A stretch of DNA of 64,000 bases from NCBI RefSeq assembly GCF_900218015.1, contig NZ_UFQQ01000023.1, positions 19,795 to 83,794 on the forward strand, given 5' to 3'. The stretch's first letter is position 1, and each line of letters begins with the position of its first letter. Below, piece after piece: positions 54,619 through 64,000 of the stretch. The position numbers and the translations under genes were made by a program. Below the pieces are notes generated by a model. It did no database searches and had not been told where the DNA came from. It was given only the letters and a program-made list of their open reading frames with translations. This DNA is from Rhodopseudomonas pentothenatexigens (GTDB lineage: Bacteria; Pseudomonadota; Alphaproteobacteria; Rhizobiales; Xanthobacteraceae).

Positions 54619-55578
54619 ATGCGGATCACGGCAGCTTTGATCGTTGCAGGTGTGGTTTCCCTCGGGACCACCGCGGCCATGGCGCAGGCTCCGAAGGCGC
54701 CCGCTGCTGCCCCGCAGCCGGCAGCAGCCCCGCAGGCAGCCGCCGCCCCCGCTCCGGCGCCCGCCCCGCAACCGGCGGCCGCGGCCAAGCCGGCCTGCGC
54801 CAATCCGGATGCGCTCGGCGTCGGCCGCATCGTCGAGATCGACACCACCGGCGGCCCCGGCTTCGGCTTCGAGCATTTCAAGCAGCTCGACTTCCTGCGC
54901 GACAAGGAAGTGGTGCTGACCTTCGACGACGGCCCGTGGCAGGCGACCACGCCGGCGGTGCTGAAGGCGCTGGCCGACCAGTGCACCCGCGCGATCTTCT
55001 TCCCGATCGGCAAACACGCCACCTATTATCCGGAGCTGCTGAAGCAGGTCGTCGCCGCCGGCCACACCGTCGGCGCCCACACCTGGTCGCACGCCAATCT
55101 GGCCAACAAGAAGCTCACCGAGCAGCAGGCCAAGGACGAGATCGAAAAGGGGTTCGCCGCGGTGAAGTGGGCAATCGGCGGCGCGCCGGCGCCGTTCTTC
55201 CGCTTCCCGGCGCTGCAGCATCCGCCGGCGCTGGTGACCTATCTCGGCACCCGCAACATCGCGATGTTCTCCTGCGACCTCGACTCGTTCGACTTCAAGG
55301 CACGCAAGCCGCAGCAGGTCATCGACACCGTGATGAACAAGCTCGACAAGCGCGGCAAGGGCATCATCCTGATGCATGACTTCCAGAAGAGCACCGCCGA
55401 CGCGCTGCCGGAACTGTTGCGGCGGCTGAAGGCCGGCGGCTACAAGGTGGTGCACATGCGCGCCAAGGCGCCGGTGCAGACGCTGCCGCAATACGACGAG
55501 GAGCTGGTCAAGAGCTCGGCGCTGCCGACGGTGAGCACACGGCCGGTCAGCGCCGTGGTTCAGACCGTCTCCGAATAG
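54619..55578 (+). CDS. Secreted polysaccharide deacetylase (NodB-type)
   Basis: A 319-aa exported carbohydrate esterase family 4 enzyme. Signal peptide: MRITAALIVAGVVSLGTTAAMAQ, then an Ala/Pro-rich linker of about 35 aa. The NodB motifs are LTFDDGPWQATTPAVL (catalytic and metal Asp), GHTVGAHTWSHANL (HxxxH metal ligands), FFRFPALQHPPALVTYL, and LMHDFQKSTADALPELL near the C-terminus. It probably deacetylates N-acetylglucosamine residues in peptidoglycan or an exopolysaccharide. GGAAGGA precedes the ATG at 54619. It lies 152 bp after the L,D-transpeptidase, suggesting a cell-wall pair. Confidence 0.92.
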   Translation: MRITAALIVAGVVSLGTTAAMAQAPKAPAAAPQPAAAPQAAAAPAPAPAPQPAAAAKPACANPDALGVGRIVEIDTTGGPGFGFEHFKQLDFLRDKEVVLTFDDGPWQATTPAVLKALADQCTRAIFFPIGKHATYYPELLKQVVAAGHTVGAHTWSHANLANKKLTEQQAKDEIEKGFAAVKWAIGGAPAPFFRFPALQHPPALVTYLGTRNIAMFSCDLDSFDFKARKPQQVIDTVMNKLDKRGKGIILMHDFQKSTADALPELLRRLKAGGYKVVHMRAKAPVQTLPQYDEELVKSSALPTVSTRPVSAVVQTVSE

Positions 55579-55615
55579 CCCGCCGCAGCTCCCTGATGCG
55601 GACCGCAACGCGCCG

Positions 55616-56179
55616 ATGACGGCGACGCCGGGATTGACGATCGAAGGCTATGTGATCGTGTCGGCCGAGGGCAACCTCGCCGACGCCGACCGGCTGATGC
55701 CGGACGCCCTGAAGTACAAAGGCGACCAGGCGTTCTTCGCCGCCGCGCTGGACCGCGCCGACCTGATCGTGCACGGCCGCAATTCGTTCGAGGACCAACC
55801 GAACTCGCCGCTGCGCCGGCGGCTGATCGTGACCCGGCAGGTCGCGGGCCTGGCACCCGCCCCGTCGAACCCGAAAGCGCTGCTGTGGAATCCGGCCGGC
55901 GCCTCGTTCGAAGACGCCTGCACCCGTGCCGGCGTGACCACCGGCACGGCGGCGATCATCGGCGGCCCCGATGTGTTCGCACTGTTCTTTGATCGCTACG
56001 ACACGTTCTATCTGTCCCAGGCGCCGCACGCGCGGCTGCCCGGCGGCGAACCGTGCTTCCCGGACGTGCCCGAGCGGACGCCGGAGCAGATCCTGTCGGC
56101 GCACGGCCTGCATCCGGCCGACCGGCGGATCCTCGACGCCGAGCACGACGTCAGCGTCACCGCCTGGCGCCGCGGCTGA
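55616..56179 (+). CDS. Dihydrofolate reductase-like (RibD C-terminal type) protein
   Basis: A 187-aa cytoplasmic protein with the DHFR fold arrangement: IEGYVIVSAEGNLADADRLMP, AALDRADLIVHGRNSFEDQ, RRRLIVTRQV, GTAAIIGGPDVFALFFDRYDTFYLSQAP. The IIGGP turn and VHGRNS motif are typical of NADPH-binding DHFR/RibD family members. It lacks a clear folate-site acidic residue in the first helix, so true DHFR activity is doubtful. It begins 37 nt after the deacetylase and converges with the DoxX gene. Confidence 0.78.
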   Translation: MTATPGLTIEGYVIVSAEGNLADADRLMPDALKYKGDQAFFAAALDRADLIVHGRNSFEDQPNSPLRRRLIVTRQVAGLAPAPSNPKALLWNPAGASFEDACTRAGVTTGTAAIIGGPDVFALFFDRYDTFYLSQAPHARLPGGEPCFPDVPERTPEQILSAHGLHPADRRILDAEHDVSVTAWRRG

Positions 56180-56186
56180 CCGCGGT

Positions 56187-56624
56187 TCAGGCGCCGCCTG
56201 ACGCCGCGCCGCCTCTGCCGATGCCCGCGATGATCAGCAGCCCGCCGATCAGCGACAGGTTTTTCAGCGCGACCTGCAGATTGGCCTGCGCGTCCGCACC
56301 GGTCTGATTCCAGAAATCGTGGAAGTAAAAGGTCGCGACCGCAACGAACACGATCAGCACCAGCGCGCAGACCCTCGCCCCGAAGTTCAGCGCGATCAGC
56401 AGGCCGCACAGCAGCTCGATGCCGCCTGCCGCCAGCGCCAGCATCTGCGCGAACGGCATGCCGGCCGCCTGTTCGAGCTGGGCGGTGTAGCCGACCAGCA
56501 TCTCCGGCACCACGAACTTGCCGGCCGCCTGCGTAGTCGCGGGAAGATCGAGCAGCTTGGAGGCGCCGGCGAAGATGAACAGGACGGCGAACAGAAAGCG
56601 CCCGAGTGCGATCAAGACCGGCAT
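56187..56624 (-). CDS. DoxX family membrane protein
   Basis: A 145-aa protein with four helices (LIALGRFLFAVLFIFAGASKLLDL; FAQMLALAAGGIELLCGLLIAL; VCALVLIVFVAVATFYFHDFW; NLSLIGGLLIIAGIG). The FIFAGASKLLD helix-1 motif and ATFYFHDFWNQ loop are typical of DoxX. ATG 56624 (MPVLIALGRFL) is chosen as the hydrophobic start. It is transcribed in the same direction as maeB upstream (112-bp gap). Role unknown; some homologues act in thiosulfate or redox-stress functions. Confidence 0.88.
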   Translation of the reverse strand: MPVLIALGRFLFAVLFIFAGASKLLDLPATTQAAGKFVVPEMLVGYTAQLEQAAGMPFAQMLALAAGGIELLCGLLIALNFGARVCALVLIVFVAVATFYFHDFWNQTGADAQANLQVALKNLSLIGGLLIIAGIGRGGAASGGA

Positions 56625-56736
56625 TGGCAACCCCGCTTGCCGGCGGCAAGCGCGCCGCCGGGCGCCGCCAGTATGAGCACGGCGCGGTGGGTTTTCCAAC
56701 GTACAAAACGCAGCAGCCCGGCAGGCTGAGACGCGG

Positions 56737-59046
56737 TCAGGCGAACAGCGTGCCCTGGTGCCGCCCGGCCCGCTCCTGCGCCTCGACCACCGCCACCGCG
56801 GTCATGTTGAGGATGCCGCGCGGCGTCGCCGACGGCGTCAGGATGTGCGCCGGCAATGCCGGCCCGATCAGGATCGGCCCGACCGGCAGCGCCTCGCCCA
56901 CCACCTTGATCATCTGATAGGCGACGTTGGCGGTGTCGAGATTGGGCATGATCAGCACGTTGGCGACGCCGGTCAGCCGCGAATGCGGCAGGATCATCTG
57001 CCGCGAGGTTTCCGACAGCGCGCTGTCGCCCTGCATCTCGCCGTCGGCCTCGATTTCCGGATGCTTCTCGGCGAGGATCGCGGTAGCCCGGCGCATCTTC
57101 AGCGACGAGTCGGTCGGGAAGCTGCCGAAATCCGAATGCGACAGGAACGCGATCTTCGGCTTGATGTTGAAGCGCTGCACGTGGACCGCGGCAAGCGCCG
57201 CGAGTTCGGCGAGTTCTTCCGCGGTCGGATTCGGCCGCACCTGGGTGTCGGCGATGAAGATCGGCCCCTTCTTGGTGATCAGCAGCGCCAGCGCCGCGTA
57301 GTCCGACACGCCGGGGCGCCGGCCGATCACGTCGCGGACGTGGCGCAGGTGATTCATGTAGCGGCCGTCGAGGCCGCAGATCATCGCATCGGCTTCGCCG
57401 CGCGCCACCGCGAGCGCCGCGATCACCGTCGAGTTGGTCCGCACCACCGTACGCGCCGCCGCCGGCGTCACGCCGGCGCGGCCGGCGATGTCGATATACG
57501 ACTGCACGTAGGAGCGATAGCGCGGGTCGTCCTGCGGATTGACGAGGTCGAAGTCCTCGCCGGGGCGGATCGACAGACCCGAGCGCTTGATCCGCGCCTC
57601 CACCACCGCCGGACGCCCGACCAGGATCGGCCGCGCCAGCTTTTCTTCGAGAATGGTCTGCACCGCGTGCAGCACCTTCTCGTCCTCGCCTTCGGCGTAG
57701 ATCACCCGGACCGGCTGTCCCTTCGCCTTGGCGAACACCGGCTTCATCACCAGGCCGGAGCGGAACGCGAACCGCTCGAGCTGCGCGTAGTAATCGTCGA
57801 ACGAGGTGATCGGACGGGTCGCGACGCCGGAATCCATCGCCGCCATCGCCACCGCCGGGGCGATCCGCAGGATCAGCCGCGGATCGAACGGGCTGGGGAT
57901 CAGCGATCCCGGACCGAAGCCGAACGCCTCGTCGCTGTCGAGCCCGACCGACACCGGATCGGACGGCGCCTCGCGCGCGAGCTGGGCGATGGCGTCGACC
58001 GCCGCGTGCTTCATCGCCTCGTTGATCGCGGTGGCGCCGACGTCGAGCGCGCCGCGGAAGATGTAGGGGAAGCACAGGACGTTATTGACCTGGTTCGGGA
58101 AGTCCGAGCGCCCGGTGCAGATCATCGCGTCGGGCCGCACCTTGCGCACGTCCTCCGGCATGATCTCCGGCGTCGGATTGGCCAGCGCCATCACCAGCGG
58201 CCGCTCCGCCATCTGCTTGACCATATCCTGCGACAGCACGTTGGGTCCGGACAGGCCGAGGAAGATGTCGGCGCCGCCGATCACTTCGGCCAGCGTCCGC
58301 TTGTCGGTCTTCTGCGCATAGATCGCCTTCCAGCGATCCATCAGTGCGGTGCGGCCTTCGTAAACCAGGCCTTCGAGATCGCAGACCCAGATGTTCTTGC
58401 GCTGCGCGCCGAGCGACACCAGCAGATTGAGGCAGGCGAGCGCCGCGGCGCCGGCGCCGGCGGCGACGATCTTGACCTTCGAGATATCCTTGCCGGTCAG
58501 CGCCAGCGCGTTCTTCACCGCGGCGCCGACGATGATCGCAGTGCCGTGTTGATCGTCGTGAAACACCGGGATCTTCATCCGGTCCTTCAGCATCGCCTCG
58601 ATCTCGAAGCACTCCGGCCCCTTGATGTCTTCGAGGTTGATGCCGCCGAAGGTCGGCTCCAGCGCCGCCACGGTGTCGACCACGCGATCGACGGTGTCGG
58701 CCGCGATCTCGATGTCGAACACGTCGATGCCGGCGAACTTCTTGAACAGAACCGCCTTGCCTTCCATCACCGGCTTGGCGGCGAGCGGCCCGATATTGCC
58801 GAGGCCGAGCACCGCCGTGCCGTTGGTGACGACCGCGACCAGGTTGGAACGCACGGTGAGCTCGGCGGCCTGTGCCGGATCGGCGGCGATCGCGTTACAG
58901 GCGGCGGCGACGCCGGGGGAATAGGCCAGCGCGAGGTCGCGCTGGTTGGCAAGCGGCTTCGATGCCTGAATCTCCAGCTTTCCGGGCTTCGGCTTGCGAT
59001 GATAGCCGAGCGCTGCCGCCTGAAGATCTTCGGAATACGACGCCAT
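56737..59046 (-). CDS. maeB: NADP-dependent malic enzyme with phosphotransacetylase-like domain
   Basis: A 769-aa two-domain enzyme. Residues 1-430 are malic enzyme, making pyruvate, CO2 and NADPH from malate: [59 protein letters not shown] and [16 protein letters not shown] (NADP site). Residues about 445-765 resemble phosphotransacetylase ([35 protein letters not shown]), probably regulatory in this family. GGGGGAACGT sits right before ATG 59046, so the in-frame ATG at 59061 is not used. It follows aspS by 44 bp on the same strand and may be co-transcribed. Confidence 0.95.
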   Translation of the reverse strand: MASYSEDLQAAALGYHRKPKPGKLEIQASKPLANQRDLALAYSPGVAAACNAIAADPAQAAELTVRSNLVAVVTNGTAVLGLGNIGPLAAKPVMEGKAVLFKKFAGIDVFDIEIAADTVDRVVDTVAALEPTFGGINLEDIKGPECFEIEAMLKDRMKIPVFHDDQHGTAIIVGAAVKNALALTGKDISKVKIVAAGAGAAALACLNLLVSLGAQRKNIWVCDLEGLVYEGRTALMDRWKAIYAQKTDKRTLAEVIGGADIFLGLSGPNVLSQDMVKQMAERPLVMALANPTPEIMPEDVRKVRPDAMICTGRSDFPNQVNNVLCFPYIFRGALDVGATAINEAMKHAAVDAIAQLAREAPSDPVSVGLDSDEAFGFGPGSLIPSPFDPRLILRIAPAVAMAAMDSGVATRPITSFDDYYAQLERFAFRSGLVMKPVFAKAKGQPVRVIYAEGEDEKVLHAVQTILEEKLARPILVGRPAVVEARIKRSGLSIRPGEDFDLVNPQDDPRYRSYVQSYIDIAGRAGVTPAAARTVVRTNSTVIAALAVARGEADAMICGLDGRYMNHLRHVRDVIGRRPGVSDYAALALLITKKGPIFIADTQVRPNPTAEELAELAALAAVHVQRFNIKPKIAFLSHSDFGSFPTDSSLKMRRATAILAEKHPEIEADGEMQGDSALSETSRQMILPHSRLTGVANVLIMPNLDTANVAYQMIKVVGEALPVGPILIGPALPAHILTPSATPRGILNMTAVAVVEAQERAGRHQGTLFA

Positions 59047-59090
59047 ACGTTCCCCCGCCATTGTGGTTAGTTCAGACCCGCTGCCAACGC

Positions 59091-60866
59091 TTACTTGGCG
59101 TCGGGCAGATTGAGCCGGATGTGCAGCTCGCGAAGCTGCTTGGGCGACACCTCGGACGGCGCCCCCATCAGCAGATCTTCAGCGCGCTGGTTCATCGGGA
59201 ACAGCGAGATCTCGCGCAGGTTGGTGGTGCCGCACAGCAGCATCACGATGCGGTCGACGCCGGCCGCCATGCCGCCATGCGGCGGCGCACCGTACTGGAA
59301 TGCGCGATACATGCCGCCGAACCGGTCGATCACTTCCTGCTCGCCGTAGCCGGCGATCTCGAACGCCTTCACCATCGCCTCGGGACGATGGTTGCGGATG
59401 CCGCCCGAGGCGATCTCGTAACCGTTGCAGGTGATGTCGTACTGGAACGCCTTGATGGTCAGCGGATCCTGCGACGTCAGCGCATCCATGCCGCCCTGCG
59501 GCATCGAGAACGGATTGTGTGAGAAGTCGACCTTCTTGTCGTCCTCGTTGTACTCGTACATCGGGAAGTCGACGACCCAGGCGAGCGCGAACTGATCCTT
59601 GTCGATCAGGTTCAGCTCCTCGCCGACGCGGGTGCGCGCGAGGCCGGCGAACTTGACGAACTTCGACGGATCGCCGGCGACGAAGAACGCGGCATCGCCG
59701 GCCTTCAGGCCGAGCGCGGCGCGGATCGCCTCGGTGCGCTCCGGGCCGATGTTATTGGCGAGCGGACCGGCGCCCTCGCCGCCTTCGCGCCACATAATGT
59801 AGCCAAGGCCGGGCTGGCCCTCGCCCTGCGCCCACGAGTTCATGCGGTCGCAGAATGCACGGCTGCCGCCGCCCGGCCCGGGGATCGCCCAGACCTGATT
59901 GCGCTGCTCTTCGAGCATCCGCGCGAACACCTTGAAGCCGGAGCCGCGGAAGTGCTCGGAGACGTCCTGCATCTCGATCGGGTTGCGCAGGTCGGGCTTG
60001 TCGGTGCCGTACTTCCGCATCGAGTCGGCGAAAGCGATCCGCGGCCAGCCCTTGGTGACGCGCTTGCCCTTGGCGAACTCCTCGAACACGCCGGTGATCA
60101 CCGGCTCCATCGCAGCAAAAACATCATCTTGCGTGACGAAGCTCATCTCGACGTCGAGCTGATAGAACTCGCCCGGCAGACGGTCGGCGCGCGGGTCTTC
60201 GTCGCGGAAACACGGCGCGATCTGGAAGTAACGGTCGAAGCCCGACATCATCAGCAGCTGCTTGTACTGCTGCGGCGCCTGCGGCAGCGCGTAGAACTTG
60301 CCGGGATGGATGCGGCTCGGGACCAGGAAGTCGCGCGCGCCTTCCGGCGACGACGCGGTCAGGATCGGGGTCTGGAATTCGAAGAAGCCCTGCTCCTTCA
60401 TCCGCCGGCGCATCGAATCGACGATGGCGCCGCGGGTCATGATGTTCTGGTGCAGCTTGTCGCGGCGCAGGTCGAGGAAGCGATAGCGCAGCCGCACGTC
60501 TTCCGGATACTCCTGCTCGCCGAACACCGGCAGCGGCAGTTCGCCGGCCGGGCCGAGCACTTCGATCTCGGTGACGAAAACTTCGACTGCGCCGGTCGGC
60601 AGGTCGGGATTCTCGGTGCCCTCGGGGCGGCGGCGGACACGGCCGTCCATCCGCACCACCCATTCGGCACGAAGCTTTTCGGCGTCCTTGAATGCCGGCG
60701 AATCCGGATCGGCGACGCATTGGGTGATGCCGTAATGGTCGCGCAGATCGATGAACAGCACGCCGCCATGGTCGCGAATGCGGTGGCACCAGCCGGACAG
60801 GCGAACGGTCTGGTCGATATCACTGTCGCGGAGCGCGCCGCAGGTGTGGGTTCGGTAACGGTGCAT
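59091..60866 (-). CDS. aspS: Aspartyl-tRNA synthetase
   Basis: A 591-aa class IIb tRNA synthetase of the bacterial type. The N-terminal OB-fold reads [16 protein letters not shown] and [31 protein letters not shown]. Class II motif 2 is [27 protein letters not shown] and motif 3 is near [11 protein letters not shown]. The bacterial GAD insertion domain lies between ([21 protein letters not shown]). Full length. It is essential and divergent from selO, with maeB 44 bp downstream. Confidence 0.97.
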   Translation of the reverse strand: MHRYRTHTCGALRDSDIDQTVRLSGWCHRIRDHGGVLFIDLRDHYGITQCVADPDSPAFKDAEKLRAEWVVRMDGRVRRRPEGTENPDLPTGAVEVFVTEIEVLGPAGELPLPVFGEQEYPEDVRLRYRFLDLRRDKLHQNIMTRGAIVDSMRRRMKEQGFFEFQTPILTASSPEGARDFLVPSRIHPGKFYALPQAPQQYKQLLMMSGFDRYFQIAPCFRDEDPRADRLPGEFYQLDVEMSFVTQDDVFAAMEPVITGVFEEFAKGKRVTKGWPRIAFADSMRKYGTDKPDLRNPIEMQDVSEHFRGSGFKVFARMLEEQRNQVWAIPGPGGGSRAFCDRMNSWAQGEGQPGLGYIMWREGGEGAGPLANNIGPERTEAIRAALGLKAGDAAFFVAGDPSKFVKFAGLARTRVGEELNLIDKDQFALAWVVDFPMYEYNEDDKKVDFSHNPFSMPQGGMDALTSQDPLTIKAFQYDITCNGYEIASGGIRNHRPEAMVKAFEIAGYGEQEVIDRFGGMYRAFQYGAPPHGGMAAGVDRIVMLLCGTTNLREISLFPMNQRAEDLLMGAPSEVSPKQLRELHIRLNLPDAK

Positions 60867-61021
60867 GGAAATCCCGGGAAAGCCGTCTTCAGGCAGAATC
60901 GCGTGTCCGCAAGCCGTTGCGGAGAGGGTCAGGGTTTACCCGAGCGAACCCACCGCGGCAACCAGATGCGGAACGAGCGCACACCGCGATCCTGGCCCTT
61001 TGAGCCGGTCCGGAGCCCCGT

Positions 61022-61081
61022 CGACCGGCGCTCCGGTCGGACTGCAGCATTTCAACCCAGCCTGTTGAAACCGGCCGGTTT
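61022..61081. other. Stem and palindrome in the aspS-selO divergent gap
   Basis: CGACCGG/CCGGTCG (61022-61028 and 61033-61039) form a 7-bp stem with a 4-nt loop, and AAACCGGCCGGTTT (61068-61081) is a perfect 14-bp palindrome. Both are in the 259-bp gap between the aspS and selO starts. They may be regulator sites, or chance in GC-rich DNA. Confidence 0.3.
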
Positions 61082-61125
61082 CCGGCGGATTGTCGAAACG
61101 GCGAAGCGTTCTTAACTGGTGAGCG

Positions 61126-62604
61126 ATGACAGCGCATTTTCCGTTCGACAACAGCTACGTGGCGCTCCCGCCGAACTTCTTCGCGCGGGTCGCGCCGACC
61201 CCGGTCCCCGCTCCCCGGCTGGTCAAGCTGAACCGGCCGCTGGCTCTGCATCTGGGGCTCGATCCTGCGCGGCTCGACTCCCCGGAAGGCGCCGAGATCC
61301 TTGCCGGTAACGCGATGCCGAAAGACGCGGCGTCGATCGCGATGGCCTATGCCGGCCACCAGTTCGGGAATTTCGTGCCGCAGCTTGGCGACGGCCGGGC
61401 GATCCTGCTCGGCGAGGTGATCGACCGCGACGGCGTCCGCCGCGACATCCAGCTCAAGGGCGCCGGCCGCACCCCGTTCTCGCGGATGGGCGACGGCCGC
61501 GCCGCGCTCGGCCCGGTGCTGCGCGAATATATCGTCAGCGAGGCGATGGCTGCGCTCGGCATTCCCACCACCCGTTCGCTTGCGGCGGTCCTGACCGGCG
61601 AGACCGTGCTGCGCGATCCAATTCAGCCTGGCGCGGTGCTGACGCGGGTGGCCACCAGCCACATCCGGGTCGGGACCTTCCAGTATTTCGCCGCCCGCGG
61701 CGATCTGGATGGGGTCCGGGCGCTCGCAGATCACGTCATCGCCCGGCACTATCCGCAGGCGGCACAAGCGGAATCGCCCTATCTGGCGTTGCTCGAAAGC
61801 GTCATTGCCCGGCAGGCCGAGCTGATCGCGAGCTGGATGATGGTCGGCTTTATCCACGGCGTGATGAATACCGACAACTGCTCGATCGCCGGCGAGACCA
61901 TCGACTACGGCCCCTGCGCCTTCATGGACAGCTTCGATCCGAAGACGGTGTTCTCCTCGATCGACCAGTTTGGCCGCTACGCCTACGGCAACCAGCCGCC
62001 GATCGCCTTGTGGAACCTGACCCGGCTCGCCGAGTGCCTGGTCCGGCTGCTGGCCGATGACGACGACACAGGCGTCGAAATCGCCCAAAACGCGCTCGGC
62101 GGCTTCGCGGAGCGGTTCAATGCCGCCTATCTGGCCAAGCTGACCGCCAAACTCGGGCTGTCCGGCCGCCAGCCGGACGATCCGCAATTGGCGCAGGACT
62201 TCCTCGCCGCAATGGCCAAGGGCGAGGCCGATTTTACCCTCGCGTTCCGCAGACTGAGCGACGCCGCAGCCGAACCATCGCAGCTTGGCGAGGTCCGCGC
62301 CCTGTTCGCCGACCCGTCCGCATTCGACGAGTGGGCGCCGCGCTGGAGAGCGCGGATCGCGGCCGAGCCGCAGGACGGTTCCGCCCGCCGCGACGCGATG
62401 CGCCGGGTCAACCCTGCCTATATCCCGCGCAACCATCAGGTCGAGGCGGTGATCCGGGCAGCGGTCGATCGGGACGATTTTGGTCCCTTCGAGCAGCTTC
62501 TGACGGTGCTCGCCAACCCCTTTGAGGAACAGGCGGAATTCGCCCGTTATGCGGTGCCGCCGCAGCCCCATGAACGGGTGCTGGAAACCTTCTGCGGAAC
62601 TTGA
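61126..62604 (+). CDS. selO: Protein adenylyltransferase SelO (UPF0061)
   Basis: A 492-aa pseudokinase that transfers AMP to protein targets under redox control. Family motifs are FDNSYVALPPNFFARV, MAYAGHQFGNFVPQLGDGRAILLGE, IQLKGAGRTPFSRMGDGRAAL, LREYIVSEAMAALGIPTTRSL, GFIHGVMNTDNCSIAGETIDYGPCAFMD (the inverted-ATP active site) and the redox cysteine at the extreme C-terminus in FCGT. Full length. GGTGAG precedes the ATG at 61126. Next is rnd, 102 bp downstream. Confidence 0.95.
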   Translation: MTAHFPFDNSYVALPPNFFARVAPTPVPAPRLVKLNRPLALHLGLDPARLDSPEGAEILAGNAMPKDAASIAMAYAGHQFGNFVPQLGDGRAILLGEVIDRDGVRRDIQLKGAGRTPFSRMGDGRAALGPVLREYIVSEAMAALGIPTTRSLAAVLTGETVLRDPIQPGAVLTRVATSHIRVGTFQYFAARGDLDGVRALADHVIARHYPQAAQAESPYLALLESVIARQAELIASWMMVGFIHGVMNTDNCSIAGETIDYGPCAFMDSFDPKTVFSSIDQFGRYAYGNQPPIALWNLTRLAECLVRLLADDDDTGVEIAQNALGGFAERFNAAYLAKLTAKLGLSGRQPDDPQLAQDFLAAMAKGEADFTLAFRRLSDAAAEPSQLGEVRALFADPSAFDEWAPRWRARIAAEPQDGSARRDAMRRVNPAYIPRNHQVEAVIRAAVDRDDFGPFEQLLTVLANPFEEQAEFARYAVPPQPHERVLETFCGT

Positions 62605-62706
62605 TCGCCGCCGGGCGAGCGTGTCTAGTGGTTCGGATTCGACGGCTCTGGGCAGCCGGCGTGGCCGATTGTCGCCCACTACCGTTCCCCAACGCGACAG
62701 AGTTTG

Positions 62707-63885
62707 ATGGACCTGATTTCAACTTCCGAGCAGCTTGCCGACGCCTGCGCCCGTCTCGCCCGCCACCCCGTCATCACGGTCGATACCGAGTTTCTTCGCG
62801 AGACGACGTTCTACCCGCTGCTTTGTGTGGTGCAGATGGCGAGCGCCGAAGAAGCGTTGGTGATCGACGCGCTGGCCGACGGCATCGACCTGCAGCCGTT
62901 CTTCGACCTGATGGCCAACGAGCAGGTGCTGAAGGTTTTCCACGCAGCCCGTCAGGACATCGAAATCGTCTGGCATCGCGCCGGCATCGTGCCGCACCCG
63001 ATCTTCGACACCCAGGTCGCCGCGATGGTTCTGGGCTATGGCGACAGTATCGCCTACGATCAGCTCGTCGAGCGCATCACCGGCCACCGTCCCGACAAGA
63101 CCCACCGCTTCACCGACTGGTCGCGGCGCCCCCTCACCGAGGAGCAGGTTCACTACGCGGTCTCCGACGTCACCCATCTGCGTGACGTGTTCGCCGCGCT
63201 CGATGCCGACCTGAAGAAGCGCGGCCGCAGCGACTGGGTCAGCGAGGAAATGGAAGTCCTGAGTTCGCCGAGCACCTACGACGTGCATCCGGAGCGGGCC
63301 TGGGAGCGACTGAAGACCCGGGTGCGCAAGCCCAAGGAGCTGGCGGTGCTGATGGAGATCGCCGCCTGGCGCGAGCAGGAGGCGCAGAGCCGCGACGTGC
63401 CGCGCTCGCGCGTGCTCAAGGACGACGCGCTCGGCGACATCGCCACCCATGCGCCGACCTCGCTGGAGAGGCTGGCCAATCTGCGCTCGCTGCCGAAGGG
63501 GTTCGATCGCTCCAAATGGGGCTCCGAAATCGTCGCAGCGGTGCAGCGCGGGCTGGCGCGCGATCCGTCGACGCTGCCGAAGATCGACAAGCCGCGCAAC
63601 AACTCCAACGGCACCGCGATCGTCGAACTGCTCAAGGTGCTGCTGCGGATGACCTCGGAGCGCCACGCCGTCGCCGCCAAGGTGATCGCCACCGTCGACG
63701 ACCTCGAACAGATCGCAGCCGACGACAATGCCGATGTCGGCGCGCTGCGCGGCTGGCGCCGCGAATTGTTCGGAGAGGCGGCGCTGGCCCTGAAGCACGG
63801 CCGGTTGTCGCTCGCGATCGAGCGCGGCAAGGTGATTCAGGTGGATCGCGGCGCAGGCAATCGGAGTCAAAGCGCCGATCAATGA
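62707..63885 (+). CDS. rnd: Ribonuclease D
   Basis: A 392-aa 3'-to-5' exoribonuclease that trims tRNA and other small RNAs. The DEDDy catalytic set is visible: [10 protein letters not shown] (D, E), [12 protein letters not shown] (D) and [10 protein letters not shown] (Y, D). The HRDC nucleic-acid-binding domain begins around residue 210 ([33 protein letters not shown]). The ATG at 62707 follows an in-frame TTG (62704). It is adjacent to aspS/selO, an arrangement typical of this order. Confidence 0.95.
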   Translation: MDLISTSEQLADACARLARHPVITVDTEFLRETTFYPLLCVVQMASAEEALVIDALADGIDLQPFFDLMANEQVLKVFHAARQDIEIVWHRAGIVPHPIFDTQVAAMVLGYGDSIAYDQLVERITGHRPDKTHRFTDWSRRPLTEEQVHYAVSDVTHLRDVFAALDADLKKRGRSDWVSEEMEVLSSPSTYDVHPERAWERLKTRVRKPKELAVLMEIAAWREQEAQSRDVPRSRVLKDDALGDIATHAPTSLERLANLRSLPKGFDRSKWGSEIVAAVQRGLARDPSTLPKIDKPRNNSNGTAIVELLKVLLRMTSERHAVAAKVIATVDDLEQIAADDNADVGALRGWRRELFGEAALALKHGRLSLAIERGKVIQVDRGAGNRSQSADQ

Positions 63886-63900
63886 TCGTCCGGCCGCAGC

Positions 63901-64000
63901 CTAGATGTGGAGCCTCAACAGGTTGTCCTCGGACAGGCCGAGGCGGCTGATGGGTATTTGTGACTTTATGCCGCCGTGGGGCCGGTGCCAATTGTATCGA
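63901..64000 (-). mobile_element. 3' end of an IS481-like transposase, cut by the window edge
   Basis: Reading the minus strand from the right edge gives 32 codons: YNWHRPHGGIKSQIPISRL, then GLSEDNLLRLHI and a stop at 63903-63901. The YNxHRPHxxI...PxSRL pattern is the C-terminus of the integrase-core transposase of IS481-family elements. The stop lies 16 nt after the rnd stop, so the element end falls immediately beside rnd. No terminal inverted repeat was recognised in the 16 nt between. Confidence 0.75.

Noticed and set aside
1..64000. CRISPR arrays, tRNA or rRNA genes, prophage
   Set aside because: No regularly spaced repeats, cloverleaf-like intergenic segments or phage structural genes were seen on reading both strands; a tRNA scan would be needed for certainty.

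Overview
The window is GC-rich chromosomal DNA of an alphaproteobacterium. The likely host is a member of the Bradyrhizobium/Rhodopseudomonas group (order Hyphomicrobiales), close to Rhodopseudomonas palustris. This rests on the gene repertoire: short alphaproteobacterial flagellin, a fused MrpAB antiporter subunit, a divergent aspS/rnd neighbourhood, DUF1328 and DUF4142 stress proteins, and two promoters matching the alphaproteobacterial general-stress sigma factor EcfG (GGAAC-N16-CGTT). No rRNA, tRNA, CRISPR array or prophage was seen. The only mobile-element trace is the 3' end of an IS481-like transposase at the right edge.

Layout. 1-5.4 kb: a truncated 4-aminobutyrate-type aminotransferase, a LysR regulator, a cytoplasmic molybdoenzyme (biotin/S-oxide reductase type) and a secreted DUF4142 protein. 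5.6-17.5 kb: a flagellar block. It holds a glycosyltransferase-like protein, an ECF sigma factor, flagellin, filament cap FliD, chaperone FliS, a small protein resembling ECF-partner proteins, hook scaffold FlgD, hook FlgE, a small coiled-coil protein, a FlgN-like chaperone and hook-filament junction proteins FlgK and FlgL. These are the late axial parts of the flagellum; the basal body and export genes lie elsewhere. 17.5-20 kb: a PepSY protein, a TetR regulator and a coiled-coil protein of unknown role.

20-31 kb, all on the minus strand: a complete Mrp-type Na+/H+ antiporter operon (mrpAB-C-D-E-F-G, mostly with 4-nt overlaps), a tandem universal stress protein, and a bo3-type quinol oxidase operon (cyoABCD). 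31.3-35.1 kb: a divergent three-gene plus-strand operon. It combines an EgtC-like class II amidotransferase, an asparagine-synthetase-family enzyme closely resembling N-acetylglutaminylglutamine (NAGGN) amidotransferase, and a GCS2-type carboxylate-amine ligase. A perfect EcfG promoter precedes it. This is the most interesting locus: it looks like a stress-induced small-peptide or osmolyte pathway in which the usual NAGGN partner enzymes are replaced.

35.2-40.5 kb: an RND efflux pump (inner-membrane transporter and adaptor, no outer-membrane channel) and its divergent TetR regulator, with two near-identical operator-like palindromes exactly 50 bp apart between them. 40.6-50.5 kb: single genes, including a diguanylate cyclase, a CPBP membrane protein, the Kup potassium transporter, a Sel1-repeat protein, DUF1328 under an EcfG promoter, a GNAT acetyltransferase, a thioesterase and an M20 deacylase. 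50.3-52.2 kb: small secreted proteins, then a gene-poor stretch with a striking inverted repeat and a broken AraC-type regulator. 52-64 kb: CreA, an L,D-transpeptidase, a polysaccharide deacetylase, a DHFR-like protein, DoxX, malic enzyme (MaeB) downstream of AspS, the pseudokinase AMPylase SelO, ribonuclease D and the transposase remnant.
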